Below are positions 50,084 to 58,683 of a DNA stretch of 64,000 nt, piece after piece. The stretch lies in the NCBI GenBank assembly GCA_040255585.1, contig JBDZVI010000001.1, positions 62,001 to 126,000 of the forward strand. The letters are read 5' to 3'. This stretch comes from JAAYYF01 sp040255585. Lineage in GTDB: Bacteria > Deinococcota > Deinococci > Deinococcales > Trueperaceae. The notes beneath the pieces were generated by a model that did not search any database, had not been told where the DNA came from, and saw only the letters and a program-made list of their open reading frames with translations. Position 1 is the stretch's first letter, and each line of letters starts with the position of its first letter. Made by a program: the position numbers and the translations under genes.

Positions 50084-50163
50084 CAGCGACCGCTGGGCTC
50101 CAGCGACCGCTGCCTTTCGGCGACCGCTGCCTTTCAGCGGCCGCTGAGTCTCAGCGGCCCGCG
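50084..50163. repeat. 17-bp tandem repeat at the hisG 3' end
   Basis: Five units with exactly 17-bp period start at 50084, 50101, 50118, 50135 and 50152. Each contains a near-palindrome CAGCG(A/G)CCGCTG; copy 4 is a perfect 12-bp palindrome. The last unit covers the hisG stop codon on the minus strand. Confidence 0.8.
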
Positions 50164-50801
50164 CCCTCCCGCAACGCGGCTATCAACGGTCGCAGCACGT
50201 CGGCCTTGAGCTTCAACGCCGCGCGGTTGACGACGAACCGCGCGCTCGACTCGGCGATGACGTCGACCTCCTCCAGCCCGTTGGCGCGCAACGTCGCGCC
50301 CGTCTGTACGACGTCCACCACGGCGTCCGCCAGGCCGGAGAGGCAGGCAAGCTCCACGTTGCCGGAGAGCTCGACGACCTCCGCGGGGCTGCCGATGCGC
50401 GCCAGGTACTCGGCCGTCACGCGCGGGTACTTGCTCGCGATGCGTCGCACCGGGCCGGCGGCGCCCACCGGGCGGATGAGCGAGAGTCGGCAGGCGGCGA
50501 ACCCGAGGTCGACGGGGGCGTAGAGCGCGCTGCCGTGCTCGAGGAGCACGTCGCGCCCGACAACGCCGGCGTCGGCGACCCCCAGCTCGACGTACGTCGG
50601 CACGTCCGCGTTGCGCATCACCAGCACGGTGGCGTCCGGCCCGTCGTGGCGCAGGGCGCGCTCGTCGGCGGCCAAGCCGAGGGTGAGCCCCGCGGAACGC
50701 AAGGTCGTAAGGGCGTCTGGCAACACCCGACCCTTCGGGAGGGCCAGCACGAGCCGGCTGGGCGCGCGGGGAGTCGCCGGCGTCGCCTCGAGCGAACTCA
50801 T
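50151..50801 (-). CDS. hisG: ATP phosphoribosyltransferase catalytic subunit (short form)
   Basis: 216-residue HisG-S enzyme, first step of histidine synthesis (ATP plus PRPP). Recognisable blocks are LVLALPKGRVLPDALTTLRSAGL near the N terminus, VLVMRNADVPTYVELGVADAGVVGRDVLLE, and the PRPP-binding loop ADAVVDVVQTGATLRANGL. It lacks the C-terminal regulatory ACT-like domain, so it needs HisZ, which is encoded immediately upstream with a 4-nt overlap. The last codons lie in a 17-bp tandem repeat. No other his gene is in the window. Confidence 0.93.
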   Translation of the reverse strand: MSSLEATPATPRAPSRLVLALPKGRVLPDALTTLRSAGLTLGLAADERALRHDGPDATVLVMRNADVPTYVELGVADAGVVGRDVLLEHGSALYAPVDLGFAACRLSLIRPVGAAGPVRRIASKYPRVTAEYLARIGSPAEVVELSGNVELACLSGLADAVVDVVQTGATLRANGLEEVDVIAESSARFVVNRAALKLKADVLRPLIAALREGAGR

Positions 50802-52015
50802 GCCAGGTCACCCGCCAGCAGCCCCTGAAGCTCGCGCTGCCTCGCCGCCTCGTGTCGGCCGGTCGCACGCACGACTCCTGCCACGAGCAGGTAAGGGATT
50901 CCGGCGTCCGCGGCCTCGCGCAGCGCCCCCTCCTCGTCGCCCGCCACGGCGCGGGCCACGCACACCCCGGCGGCGCGCAGAGTCCTAGCGCCCGGATCGT
51001 CGAGGGCCAGGACCTCGGGCACCAAGGAAGCTGGCAACACGCCGGCGGCCGGGATGTCGCCATATGCGGCCGCGCCCAGGAGGCGTTCGAGACCCATCGA
51101 GAACCCGGCGGCGTAAGGCAGCAGCGCGGCGTCGTAGCGTCCGCCGCCCAGCAGCGGCCGGCCGTAGTCCGGCGTGAACGCGCGGAACGTCACGCCCGTG
51201 TAGTAGCTGAGGCGCCGCGCCAGGCCGAGATCGAGCAGGAGCTCGCTAGCGTCCTCGAACTCGGCGAGCACACCTTCCAGCCGGTCGAGGGCCAGGTTGG
51301 CAGCTGCGTCGGGAGCCAAGCGCCGGGCCTCGATGAGGACGCTCTCCGCCCCGTAGAGGTCGGGCGCCTGGAGGATGGCGTCGGCCGCCTTGCCACGCAA
51401 CCCGAGGGCCTCGATCGCGGCCAGGACGTCGGAGCGGTCCTTGCGGTCGATGGCGTCGGCGAGGGCGCCCTGGTGCTCGCGCGGGACCTGCGCCGCCTCC
51501 AGCAGGGCCTTCACGTAGGCAGGGTTGCCTACCTCGATGCGCGGGGCGAGGCCAAGCGCCCGCACGGACTCGCGTGCCAGGTGGATGATCTCGGCGTCGG
51601 CGCGCGCGTTGCTCACACCGACGAGCTCGATGCCGACCTGGGTGAACTCGCGCATGCCAGCCACCTCGGGATGGTTGGCGTGCCAGACGGTGCCCGCGTA
51701 CCGGAACCGCAGCGGCCTCCTCTCGCCGGCGGCCACCCCAGGGTGCGTGATCGCCACGAGCCTGGCGAGCGCCGGCGTGAAGTCCGAGCGCAGGGCGATG
51801 ACCTCGCTGCCGTTGTCGATCAGCTTGAACGCTTGCTCCTCGCGCGGGTGGTACGGGTCGAAGCGCTCGAGCACCGGCACCTCGACGGGGGCGTAACCCC
51901 ACGAGGCGTAGAGCTCGCGCAGCTTGGCTAGACCCGCCTCCCGGCGCAAGGCAACGTCCGGCGGGGAGAAACGGGTGCCGTCGACGAGGCCGCTCACCTT
52001 TAGGTCCTTGCTCAC
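50798..52015 (-). CDS. hisZ: ATP phosphoribosyltransferase regulatory subunit HisZ
   Basis: 405-residue histidyl-tRNA-synthetase paralogue. It keeps the class II fold (FSPPDVALRREAGLAKLRELYASWGYAPVEVPVLERFD, ALRSDFTPALARLVAI motif 2 region, FRYAGTVWHANHP, FTQVGIELVG, GGGRYDALL-like LLGGGRYDAALLPY) but has no anticodon-binding domain, so it is the regulator of short HisG and not a synthetase. Histidine feedback acts through HisZ. It overlaps the DUF4345 gene upstream and hisG downstream by 4 nt each, so all three are coupled. Confidence 0.92.
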   Translation of the reverse strand: MSKDLKVSGLVDGTRFSPPDVALRREAGLAKLRELYASWGYAPVEVPVLERFDPYHPREEQAFKLIDNGSEVIALRSDFTPALARLVAITHPGVAAGERRPLRFRYAGTVWHANHPEVAGMREFTQVGIELVGVSNARADAEIIHLARESVRALGLAPRIEVGNPAYVKALLEAAQVPREHQGALADAIDRKDRSDVLAAIEALGLRGKAADAILQAPDLYGAESVLIEARRLAPDAAANLALDRLEGVLAEFEDASELLLDLGLARRLSYYTGVTFRAFTPDYGRPLLGGGRYDAALLPYAAGFSMGLERLLGAAAYGDIPAAGVLPASLVPEVLALDDPGARTLRAAGVCVARAVAGDEEGALREAADAGIPYLLVAGVVRATGRHEAARQRELQGLLAGDLA

Positions 52016-52419
52016 GCTTCGGAGACGGGGGACGTCCTGCGTCGCCCCGGGTCGAGCCAGGCGAGCACGATGCCGAGGAGCGCCACCGTCTCGCTCGCTA
52101 GGAACAGCAGGTTCAGGAGGGTGACGGCGCCATCCAGCGCGATCGACAGCAGGCGTCCGACCGCGACCGCGACGACGAGCAGGGCGCTCACCCTCAGGTA
52201 GACGCCGGCCCCGGGCCGCGGGAGCGGGCCCCGGACGATGAGGGCGCCGAGCGCCAGATGCAACATCCCGAAGGTGGCGCGCACCTGGCTGAGCCCGCGC
52301 GGGTCGACGATGTCGAGGCCCAGCATGGTCGCGGTGAAGATCGGGTTGACCAGCCCGAGGAGCCCGAGGCCGAAGGTTATGGCCGCCGAGACGTAGATGA
52401 GCTGGGTCCGCGGGTTCAT
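52012..52419 (-). CDS. small membrane protein (DUF4345-like)
   Basis: 135-residue protein with four hydrophobic segments (LIYVSAAITFGLGLLGLVNPIF, FGMLHLALGALIV, VSALLVVAVAVGRLLSIAL, LFLASETVALLGIVLAWL). The pattern LDIVDPRGLSQVRATFGMLHLALGAL fits DUF4345/DUF4267-type proteins. It is the first gene of the unit with hisZ and hisG (4-nt overlap), an unusual partner for histidine synthesis, so the linkage may only reflect a shared promoter. ATG at 52419 has TAGCAT 7 nt upstream; the frame open to 52581 is a shadow. Confidence 0.78.
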   Translation of the reverse strand: MNPRTQLIYVSAAITFGLGLLGLVNPIFTATMLGLDIVDPRGLSQVRATFGMLHLALGALIVRGPLPRPGAGVYLRVSALLVVAVAVGRLLSIALDGAVTLLNLLFLASETVALLGIVLAWLDPGRRRTSPVSEA

Positions 52420-52426
52420 GGCGCGA

Positions 52427-52432
52427 ATGCTA
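52427..52432 (-). promoter_or_regulatory. leaderless -10 (TAGCAT) of the DUF4345-hisZ-hisG unit
   Basis: TANNNT hexamer 7 nt before the ATG at 52419, within the 22-bp gap after the proB stop. Confidence 0.5.
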
Positions 52433-52441
52433 TCACCGGCG

Positions 52442-53701
52442 CTAACGCGCCCCGCCGAGGACGAGGTTGTCACGGTGGACGACCTCGTCGTAGTCCTTGT
52501 GGCCCAGCAGCTCGGCGACGTCGCGCGTGTGCCGACCGCGGATGCGGTCGACCGCGTCGGAGCCGTAGTTGGTGAGGCCAACGCCTATCAGCGCGCCGGC
52601 ATGGCGCAGCTCCACGGCGTCGCCGAACGTGAACAGGCCCGTCACCCCGGTGATGCCGCCAGGCAGGAGGCTCTTGCCGCCCCTGAGGGCCCTGACCGCC
52701 CCGTCGTCGAGGTGGATCGCGCCGCGCACGGGCTGGTTGGCTATCCACGCCTTGCGCGCAGGCACGTGCGCCGCGGCCAAGAAGCGGGTGCCGCGCGCCT
52801 CCCCGCGCGCCAGCGCCTCCAGCCCAGCGCCACCGCCGCCGAGGACGATCGTCTCGATCCCGGCACCGGTGGCGATGCGCGCTGCCCTCAGCTTGGTCGC
52901 CATGCCGCCCGTGCCGTGGGTCGAGCCGGCTCCGCCGCCGAGATGGGCGACCTCGGCCAGGTCGCTCACCACCTCGATCTTGCGGGCGTCAGGGTCGCGG
53001 TGCGGGTCGGAATCGTAGAGCCCATCGACGTCGGTGAGGATGACGAGCACGTCGGCGTCAACCAGGTAGCTCACCCAGGCCGAGAGCGTGTCGTTGTCGC
53101 CGAGCTTCAGCTCCGCGGTCGCGACGCTGTCGTTCTCGTTGATCACGGGGACGGCGCCGAGGCTCAGCGACGCCTCGAGCGCGCTCTTGGCGTTCACGTA
53201 CCTCTCCCGCTCCTGCACGTCGCCAGCGCTAAGGAGGAGCTGCGCGACCGGCAGCGGGGCGAGGGCGCGCTCCCAGTCGAGCATCAGGAGGGCCTGCCCG
53301 ACGGCCGCGGCCGCCTGCTTCTGCGGGAGCGTGAGGGGGAGCTTGAGGCCGAGCCGCTCGCGGCCGGCGGCACCGGCCCCGGACGTGACGATGACGAACT
53401 GCGCGCCCGTCGACCGGTCGCCGGTGGTCCGGCCCGAACCGGCGGCACCGAGGGGGCCCACGGCGCTGCCGAGGGGGCCCACGGCGCTGCCGAGGGAGCC
53501 CACGGCGCTGCCGAGGGGGCCGGAGGCACCGGGCGCGGGCGGGCTACCCCGCCCCCCGACGTCCTGGGCACCAGCGAGGACCTGCGCCCCACGCGCGATG
53601 TCCCACATCTTGTGCTGGGCGATGCGCCCGGAGGCGTCCACGATGGAACTCGTCCCGACCTTGATGACGATGCGGCGCCAGCGTCCGCGTTCGCGCGACA
53701 T
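52442..53701 (-). CDS. proB: glutamate 5-kinase with a repeat insertion
   Basis: 419-residue enzyme, first step of proline synthesis. The amino-acid kinase domain has RIVIKVGTSSIVDASGRI, FVIVTSGAGAAGRERLGL, VPVINENDSVATAELKLGDNDTLSAWVSYLVDADVLVILTDVDGLYDSDP and GTGGMATKLRAARIATGAG; a C-terminal PUA domain follows (about 300-419). Between the first helix and the SGA strand there is an insertion of about 45 residues with heptad repeats (GSAVGPL). ATG at 53701 is favoured by TAGCAT 7 nt upstream; an ATG at 53710 overlaps that hexamer. It is divergent from asd. No proA is seen. Confidence 0.9.
   Translation of the reverse strand: MSRERGRWRRIVIKVGTSSIVDASGRIAQHKMWDIARGAQVLAGAQDVGGRGSPPAPGASGPLGSAVGSLGSAVGPLGSAVGPLGAAGSGRTTGDRSTGAQFVIVTSGAGAAGRERLGLKLPLTLPQKQAAAAVGQALLMLDWERALAPLPVAQLLLSAGDVQERERYVNAKSALEASLSLGAVPVINENDSVATAELKLGDNDTLSAWVSYLVDADVLVILTDVDGLYDSDPHRDPDARKIEVVSDLAEVAHLGGGAGSTHGTGGMATKLRAARIATGAGIETIVLGGGGAGLEALARGEARGTRFLAAAHVPARKAWIANQPVRGAIHLDDGAVRALRGGKSLLPGGITGVTGLFTFGDAVELRHAGALIGVGLTNYGSDAVDRIRGRHTRDVAELLGHKDYDEVVHRDNLVLGGAR
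53450..53520. repeat. 21-bp minisatellite inside proB
   Basis: Three nearly identical 21-bp units start at 53450, 53471 and 53492 (GAGGGGGCCCACGGCGCTGC pattern), with a partial fourth at 53513. They encode GSAVGPL heptads on the minus strand, so copy-number change keeps the frame. Confidence 0.8.
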
Positions 53702-53708
53702 GCGGGCC

Positions 53709-53714
53709 ATGCTA
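53709..53714 (-). promoter_or_regulatory. leaderless -10 (TAGCAT) of proB
   Basis: TANNNT hexamer 7 nt before the ATG at 53701, in the 46-bp gap shared with asd. Confidence 0.5.
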
Positions 53715-53734
53715 TCGCCTGGCGGGCTTGGTGC

Positions 53735-53740
53735 TACACT
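53735..53740 (+). promoter_or_regulatory. leaderless -10 (TACACT) of asd
   Basis: TACACT 7 nt before the ATG at 53748; it is the same hexamer as for prfC. Confidence 0.55.
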
Positions 53741-53747
53741 CCGCCGC

Positions 53748-54773
53748 ATGCGTGTCGCCATTGTCGGAGCCAGCGGAGCCGTCGGACAGGAACTCCTCGC
53801 CATCCTCGCGGAGCGAGCCTTCCCGACGACGGAGCTGAGGCTCTACGCCTCGCCGAGGTCCGCCGGGAGGCAGGTGGAGTTCGCTGGCGCGAAGCACACC
53901 ATCATGGCGTTGCCAGAAGACGACGACTTGGGTGCCGACATCGTGTTCTCCTCGGCCGGCGGCAGCGTGTCCAAGGCGCACGCTTGGGCCTGGGCGGCTC
54001 ACGGCGCCGTGGTGATCGACAACACGAGCGCCTGGCGCATGGACGAGCGTGTCCCGCTCGTCGTCCCGGAGGTCAACGCGCACGCCTTGGCCGACCATCA
54101 GGGCGTGATCGCCAACCCGAACTGCTCGACCATCATCGCCCTCATGGCGCTCGCGCCGCTCCACCGGGCGTTCGGCCTCAAGCGCGCCACCGTCGCCACC
54201 TACCAGGCGGTGTCGGGGGCGGGCGCCACCGGCATAACCGAGCTGCGCGAGCAGACAGCCGCCGTGCTGGCAGGGACCAGCGCCGCCAGCGGCGAACCGG
54301 CGACCGAGCCGCCTGCGCCCCGTAAGTTCCGCCACCCCATAGCGTTCAACCTCTTCAGCCACGACTCCGACGTCGGCGACGACGGCTACAACGGCGAGGA
54401 GCGCAAGCTCCTCCTCGAATCGCGCAAGATCTTGGACGCGCCGAACCTGGCCGTCAGCGCGACGTGCGTACGCGTGCCGGTGTTCCGCGCGCACAGCGAG
54501 GCCATCCACGCCGAGTTCGAGCGGCCAGTGAGCGAAGCCGAGGCGAGGGCGGTGCTCGAGCGCGCGCCGGGCGTGCGCCTCGTCGACGACCGCGGCAACA
54601 ACACGTTCCCCATGCCGTTGGCGGCGAGCGGCAAGGACGACACGCTCGTCGGTAGGCTCCGCGCCGATTCGAGCCTCCCCGGCGGCCTAGCCCTGTTCGT
54701 CGCCGGCGACCAGATCCGCAAGGGGGCCGCCCTCAACGCCGTGCAGATAGCGGAGGCGTTGCTGCCGGACTGA
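53748..54773 (+). CDS. asd: aspartate-semialdehyde dehydrogenase
   Basis: 341-residue NADPH enzyme of the lysine/threonine/methionine and diaminopimelate branch. It begins MRVAIVGASGAVGQELLAILAERAFP (NADP motif). The catalytic Cys lies in GVIANPNCSTIIALMALAPLH, and substrate residues in YQAVSGAGATGITELREQT and ATCVRVPVFRAHSEAIHAEF. An insertion of about 15 residues (AGTSAASGEPATEPPAPRKF) precedes HPIAFNLFSHDSDV, where most homologues are shorter. The start follows a leaderless hexamer. It is divergent from proB across 46 bp. Confidence 0.94.
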   Translation: MRVAIVGASGAVGQELLAILAERAFPTTELRLYASPRSAGRQVEFAGAKHTIMALPEDDDLGADIVFSSAGGSVSKAHAWAWAAHGAVVIDNTSAWRMDERVPLVVPEVNAHALADHQGVIANPNCSTIIALMALAPLHRAFGLKRATVATYQAVSGAGATGITELREQTAAVLAGTSAASGEPATEPPAPRKFRHPIAFNLFSHDSDVGDDGYNGEERKLLLESRKILDAPNLAVSATCVRVPVFRAHSEAIHAEFERPVSEAEARAVLERAPGVRLVDDRGNNTFPMPLAASGKDDTLVGRLRADSSLPGGLALFVAGDQIRKGAALNAVQIAEALLPD

Positions 54774-54805
54774 CGTCGGCTGAGCGTCGCTCGCGCCAAC
54801 GGCCC

Positions 54806-54819
54806 GGCGGCGAGCCGCC
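54806..54819. terminator. weak stem-loop between convergent asd and ydcF-like genes
   Basis: GGCGG-CGAG-CCGCC in the 81-bp convergent gap, 33 bp after the asd stop. There is no T-run. It could stop transcription from either side but is short. Confidence 0.35.
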
Positions 54820-54854
54820 CCGGTCCACCGATTCTCGGGGTCTTCGAATCAGAA

Positions 54855-55628
54855 TCAGTCGACGAGCCTGCCGGACTGCTTGTAGACCTGGTAGGCTCCC
54901 CACTCCCGCACGACCCTGTCCAGTCCGGCCAGGCGCTTGCCGACGGCCAGGTCGAAGCGCCAGGCCGCGCGCCATTCGCTCGACGGCAAGGAGCGGTAAT
55001 CGACGGGGAACGGCGTCACCTGCCACCCCTGCGCCTTGAACGTGCCGTAAGCGCGGGGCATGTGCAGCGCGCTCGTGACCAGGAGCCAGGTGGCGCCGGG
55101 GGCCGGCGCCACGCGCTCGCGCGCCAGCAACGCTTCCTCGTACGTGCTGCGCGCCTCTCCCAGGAAGGTCACGCGGCGACCACGCATCGCGTCCTGGAAC
55201 AGGAGGCCGTCGCCACTGGCGTCCTTCCACTCCTCGCGCAACGCGTCCATGAACAAGCCCGTGAACACGAGCTCCGCTTCCGGGTAACGCTTCGCGAGCG
55301 CCAGCGCCGCGAGCAGTCGCTCGCCGGCGTCGTCGAAGGTCAGCTGGCCGCGCGCCGCGCTGACACGCCACTCGACTGCACCACCCAAGACGATGATGCC
55401 GTCAACCCGTTCCGGCAGCGGGTCGGGCGCGCTCACGCGACTCTCGAGGCCGCTGGCCAGGTACTCGTCGAGGGGCGCGAGCACCAGCGCCAGCAGCAGG
55501 AGCAGTGGGAAGAAGAGCAGGGCGCCGGCCAGGCGACCCGCGCGGAGGCGCCCCGCGGCGAAGGCGAGCAGCACCAGGAGCACCAACAAGGTGCTCGGGG
55601 TGAGCAACCACCACACGGCTTCCAGCAT
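54855..55628 (-). CDS. YdcF/SanA-family protein (DUF218)
   Basis: 257-residue protein. Two N-terminal transmembrane helices (LLTPSTLLVLLVLLAFAAGRL and LAGALLFFPLLLLLALVLAP) are followed by the DUF218 domain: RVDGIIVLGGAVEW, AGERLLAALALAKRYPEAELVFTG, TFLGEARSTYEEALLARE and WLLVTSALHMPRAYGTFKAQGWQVTPFPVDYRS. ElyC/SanA/YdcF proteins of this type act at the inner membrane in envelope and lipid-carrier metabolism. The ATG at 55628 is chosen because it leaves TM1 intact; an upstream ATG at 55664 has no Shine-Dalgarno sequence. It is convergent with asd. Confidence 0.83.
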   Translation of the reverse strand: MLEAVWWLLTPSTLLVLLVLLAFAAGRLRAGRLAGALLFFPLLLLLALVLAPLDEYLASGLESRVSAPDPLPERVDGIIVLGGAVEWRVSAARGQLTFDDAGERLLAALALAKRYPEAELVFTGLFMDALREEWKDASGDGLLFQDAMRGRRVTFLGEARSTYEEALLARERVAPAPGATWLLVTSALHMPRAYGTFKAQGWQVTPFPVDYRSLPSSEWRAAWRFDLAVGKRLAGLDRVVREWGAYQVYKQSGRLVD

Positions 55629-55776
55629 GGTCCCATCATGCCCCAGAGAGCGCACGCGGCTCATGAGGGAGGACTCGTGCCGAGCGCGGCGGCATGCGTG
55701 GGGCGCCGCGGTCGTTTATCCTGGGACAACCGCGAACGTTGAGCACAACCCACTCGCAATAGCATCGGAGCCCCTA

Positions 55777-56628
55777 ATGCCCCTCGCGATCATCACGGAC
55801 TCGACCTGCGACCTCACCGCCCAGGAACTCGCCTCGCTCAACGTGGAGGCCGTGCCTCTGCACGTGCACTTCCAGGGCGGCACCTTCAAGGATTGGCTAG
55901 AGATCGACCCCGCCAAGATCATCGCCGGCGTGGCGCAGGGCGCAGGCATGCCATCCACGAGCCAGCCGAGCCCCGCCGAGTTCACCGCCGCCTTCGAGCG
56001 TGCCTTGGCGGCCGGCGCCGACGAGGTCCTCGTCATCACGATCTCCTCCGGCGTCTCCGGGACCTTCCAGTCGGCCACCATCGCCCAGAAGACCTGCGGC
56101 GCCAAGGTGACCGTGTTCGACAGCCTGGCGGCCTCCCTCGGGCACGGCGAGATGGTGCGCGTGGCGGCCCGCATGCGCGACGCGGGCAAGGGCGTCCCGG
56201 AGATCATCAAGGCGCTTGAGAAGATCCGCGACACGAACTTCGTGATCTTCACGGTCGCGACCATGGACTACCTGCAGAAGAACGGGCGCATCGGCCGCGC
56301 CACCGCGTTCCTGGGCGGCCTGCTCAACGTCAAGCCGCTGCTCACCCTGGACGGCGGGAAGGTCGGTCCGCTGACCCGCGCCCGCGGCATCAAGAAGGCG
56401 CAGCAGGAGATGGTCGACCGCTTCAAAGCCTACGTCGCTGCGTCCTCGGGGTCAGTGGTGCTGAACCTCATCCACGTGCAGGACCCGCCCGCCGCCGAGG
56501 GGCTGCGCGCCGCCATCGACGCGGCCGGCGTTCCCTACGAGTTCGGCGGCTATCACGAGATCGGCGCCGTCATCGCCAGCCACGTTGGTCCGAACACGTT
56601 CGGGTTGTACGCGCACGCGGCGGTGTAG
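55777..56628 (+). CDS. DegV-family fatty-acid-binding protein
   Basis: 283-residue two-domain protein. The opening MPLAIITDSTCDLTAQELASLNVEAVPLHVHFQGGTFKDWLEI and SQPSPAEFTAAFERALAAGADEVLVITISSGVSGTFQSA are the DegV/FakB signature, including the Thr-Ser-Gln-Pro-Ser motif that contacts the fatty-acid carboxylate; VATMDYLQKNGRIGRATAFLGGLLNVKPLL follows. FakB proteins present fatty acids to FakA kinase for incorporation into phospholipid. No fakA is nearby. GGAG lies 7-10 nt before the ATG. It is monocistronic. Confidence 0.9.
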   Translation: MPLAIITDSTCDLTAQELASLNVEAVPLHVHFQGGTFKDWLEIDPAKIIAGVAQGAGMPSTSQPSPAEFTAAFERALAAGADEVLVITISSGVSGTFQSATIAQKTCGAKVTVFDSLAASLGHGEMVRVAARMRDAGKGVPEIIKALEKIRDTNFVIFTVATMDYLQKNGRIGRATAFLGGLLNVKPLLTLDGGKVGPLTRARGIKKAQQEMVDRFKAYVAASSGSVVLNLIHVQDPPAAEGLRAAIDAAGVPYEFGGYHEIGAVIASHVGPNTFGLYAHAAV

Positions 56629-56721
56629 GACCGCCTAGACCCGCCGTCTCGCCTTGGACGGGCCGCGGACGGGGTCACGGATGCAACCTCTCTGAAACCA
56701 AAAGGATCAGGGAGGCGAACC

Positions 56722-58656
56722 GTGAAGACAACCGTTCCCGCTTCGTGCAGGGTGGAGGCGCTCCTTGCGGCCGCAGCGCTCGTCCTGCTGGCTGCCTGCG
56801 GCGGCCAGGGGCCAACACCCGCCAAGACGCCCGTGGCTCCGAGCAACGTGACGGCTACGCCAGGACCGGGCTACATAACGGTGGCCTGGACCGACAACAG
56901 CGACGACGAGACGGGGTTCGAGGTCTACCGCAACGCGACCCCCGGCCTGACGGCGATGCAGACCGGAACGAAGGTCGCCACAGTGCCGGCGAACGCCACC
57001 AGCTACATCGACATGGACATCGAGCTCGAACGGGAGTACCGGTACACGGTCGTCGCCGTGAACGGCCAAGGCTCCTCGGAGGAGGCGGCGGCACCGGATG
57101 GAACGGCCGTACCCTGGCACGTCGATCTGATGATGGGCACGAGCAGGCGCCGGAGTACCGACGAGTGGACGGCAAGCATCGCCATCGTCTACCTCGTGTT
57201 TCCCCCCGAGGTGATCGGCTCACAGGCGGTGACCGCGTACATCACGGGGCCGGCTGGCTGGCACGACGATCTGCCATGGGAACATGTCTACGAGTGCCCG
57301 CCCGAGCAGGCCAGCTGCTACGACGGCAGCTTCATGTTCCGCACCTCATCATCCATCGCGGCGCTAACGGGCGATTACGAAGTCTCGGTGACCATCGACG
57401 GCACTGAATACACGGCGACGACCCACCTGGACGCCTCTGCCAGAATGGATAGGCCAACCAGCATCTCGGTTTCGAGCGTGTCGTCGAGCGGCCTGGACGT
57501 CGACTGGACCAACCCCGCCGACACGAAGAGCGCCATAGTGTCGATACACCGCGGCACTTACGAGGGCCGCGTGACCCCCTACAACCTGATGAACGGCGAC
57601 CATTTCAGCTTCGAGAGCCTCGACCTCGAGGACGGCGCCTACGGCGTCGATGTCATTGCCGTAAGCACAGACCTCGTGAACTACCCGATCAAAGAAGCCC
57701 AGTTCGGGATGTCCTACGACTACGCTCCGTTCTACGTGGGCGCGGTCGCCACGGCGTGCGCCGACCAGGGCGAAGTCGTGAACGTGCCTGACGCCGCCCT
57801 GCACCAAGCGATAGTCGACACGCTGGGCCTCCAGTCCGACGCCATCACGTGCGGCGACATGGCGCGGATCGTCGAGCTGAGGGCGCCGTTTTCGGGCGTC
57901 GCCAGCATGGAAGGCTTGCAGTATGCCGTGAACCTCTACGACCTCCAACTGACCGATGGCGAGATCACCGACCTCTCTCCCCTCGCGGCGCTGGACAGCC
58001 TCACGTGGGTCGATCTCAACATCAACGACATCTCGGACATCGAGCCCCTGCGCGGCCGAACGAACATCCGGGGCCTCCACGTGTGCTGCACCGAGGCCAA
58101 GATCACCGACACGTCGGCGCTTGCGACGCTCACCTCCATGTGGACCATGAACCTGGGGTTCCACGGGCTCGGTGACGCGCTGATCTGGCCTCTCCTCGAG
58201 AACTACCCGGACATCCATGGGCTCTGGCTGCCCGGCAACGACCTCACCGAGTTCGACCACCTGTTGGACTACCCCCAGCTGGACGCCCTCGACCTCGGCT
58301 GGCACACGATCCCGAACCTGTCGTTCCTTGACGTCATGGACGACTTGGTGTTCCTCGACCTCCGTGGAGCCGTGATAGAAGACATGAGCGCGCTAACCGC
58401 CAAGACGGCTTTGACCACCCTGACGCTCTCCACCACGGGGATCAGCGACATAGCGTTCCTCGAGGCGTTCACGGAGCTCGAGAACCTGAACCTGGATGGC
58501 AACAATATCGCCGACCTCGCTCCGCTCGTCGCCAATCCGGGTATCGGCGAAGGCGACGTCGTAGACGTGAGGTTCAACGCGTTCGACCCTGAGGATCCGG
58601 CCATCGCCGAGCAGATCCAGGCACTGCTCGACCGGGGAGTCGACCTGCGCTACTGA
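56722..58656 (+). CDS. FN3/leucine-rich-repeat lipoprotein
   Basis: 644-residue surface protein. A lipoprotein signal (LLAAAALVLLAAC, lipobox Cys near residue 27) is followed by a fibronectin type III domain (APSNVTATPGPGYITVAWTDNSDDETGFEVYRNA, about 38-135), two further beta-rich regions (to about 345), and an internalin-like LRR domain (about 365-640): LQLTDGEITDLSPLAALDSLTWVDLNINDISDIEPLRG, LENLNLDGNNIADLAPLV and similar units. Several extra Cys residues (VCCTE) occur. GGGAGG lies 6 nt before the GTG start. It is monocistronic and ends at a stem-loop. It probably binds a surface or extracellular ligand; no enzyme motif is seen. Confidence 0.83.
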   Translation: MKTTVPASCRVEALLAAAALVLLAACGGQGPTPAKTPVAPSNVTATPGPGYITVAWTDNSDDETGFEVYRNATPGLTAMQTGTKVATVPANATSYIDMDIELEREYRYTVVAVNGQGSSEEAAAPDGTAVPWHVDLMMGTSRRRSTDEWTASIAIVYLVFPPEVIGSQAVTAYITGPAGWHDDLPWEHVYECPPEQASCYDGSFMFRTSSSIAALTGDYEVSVTIDGTEYTATTHLDASARMDRPTSISVSSVSSSGLDVDWTNPADTKSAIVSIHRGTYEGRVTPYNLMNGDHFSFESLDLEDGAYGVDVIAVSTDLVNYPIKEAQFGMSYDYAPFYVGAVATACADQGEVVNVPDAALHQAIVDTLGLQSDAITCGDMARIVELRAPFSGVASMEGLQYAVNLYDLQLTDGEITDLSPLAALDSLTWVDLNINDISDIEPLRGRTNIRGLHVCCTEAKITDTSALATLTSMWTMNLGFHGLGDALIWPLLENYPDIHGLWLPGNDLTEFDHLLDYPQLDALDLGWHTIPNLSFLDVMDDLVFLDLRGAVIEDMSALTAKTALTTLTLSTTGISDIAFLEAFTELENLNLDGNNIADLAPLVANPGIGEGDVVDVRFNAFDPEDPAIAEQIQALLDRGVDLRY

Positions 58657-58683
58657 CCCGCTTCTTCAACGACGGCATGCGCT

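Noticed and set aside
50084..50163. Regular 17-bp repeats with palindromic cores considered as a CRISPR array
   Set aside because: The repeat unit fills the whole period, with no spacers, and the unit is far shorter than a CRISPR repeat; it is a simple tandem repeat.
50798..52015. Histidyl-tRNA synthetase
   Set aside because: It has no C-terminal anticodon-binding domain and overlaps a short-form hisG, which identifies HisZ.
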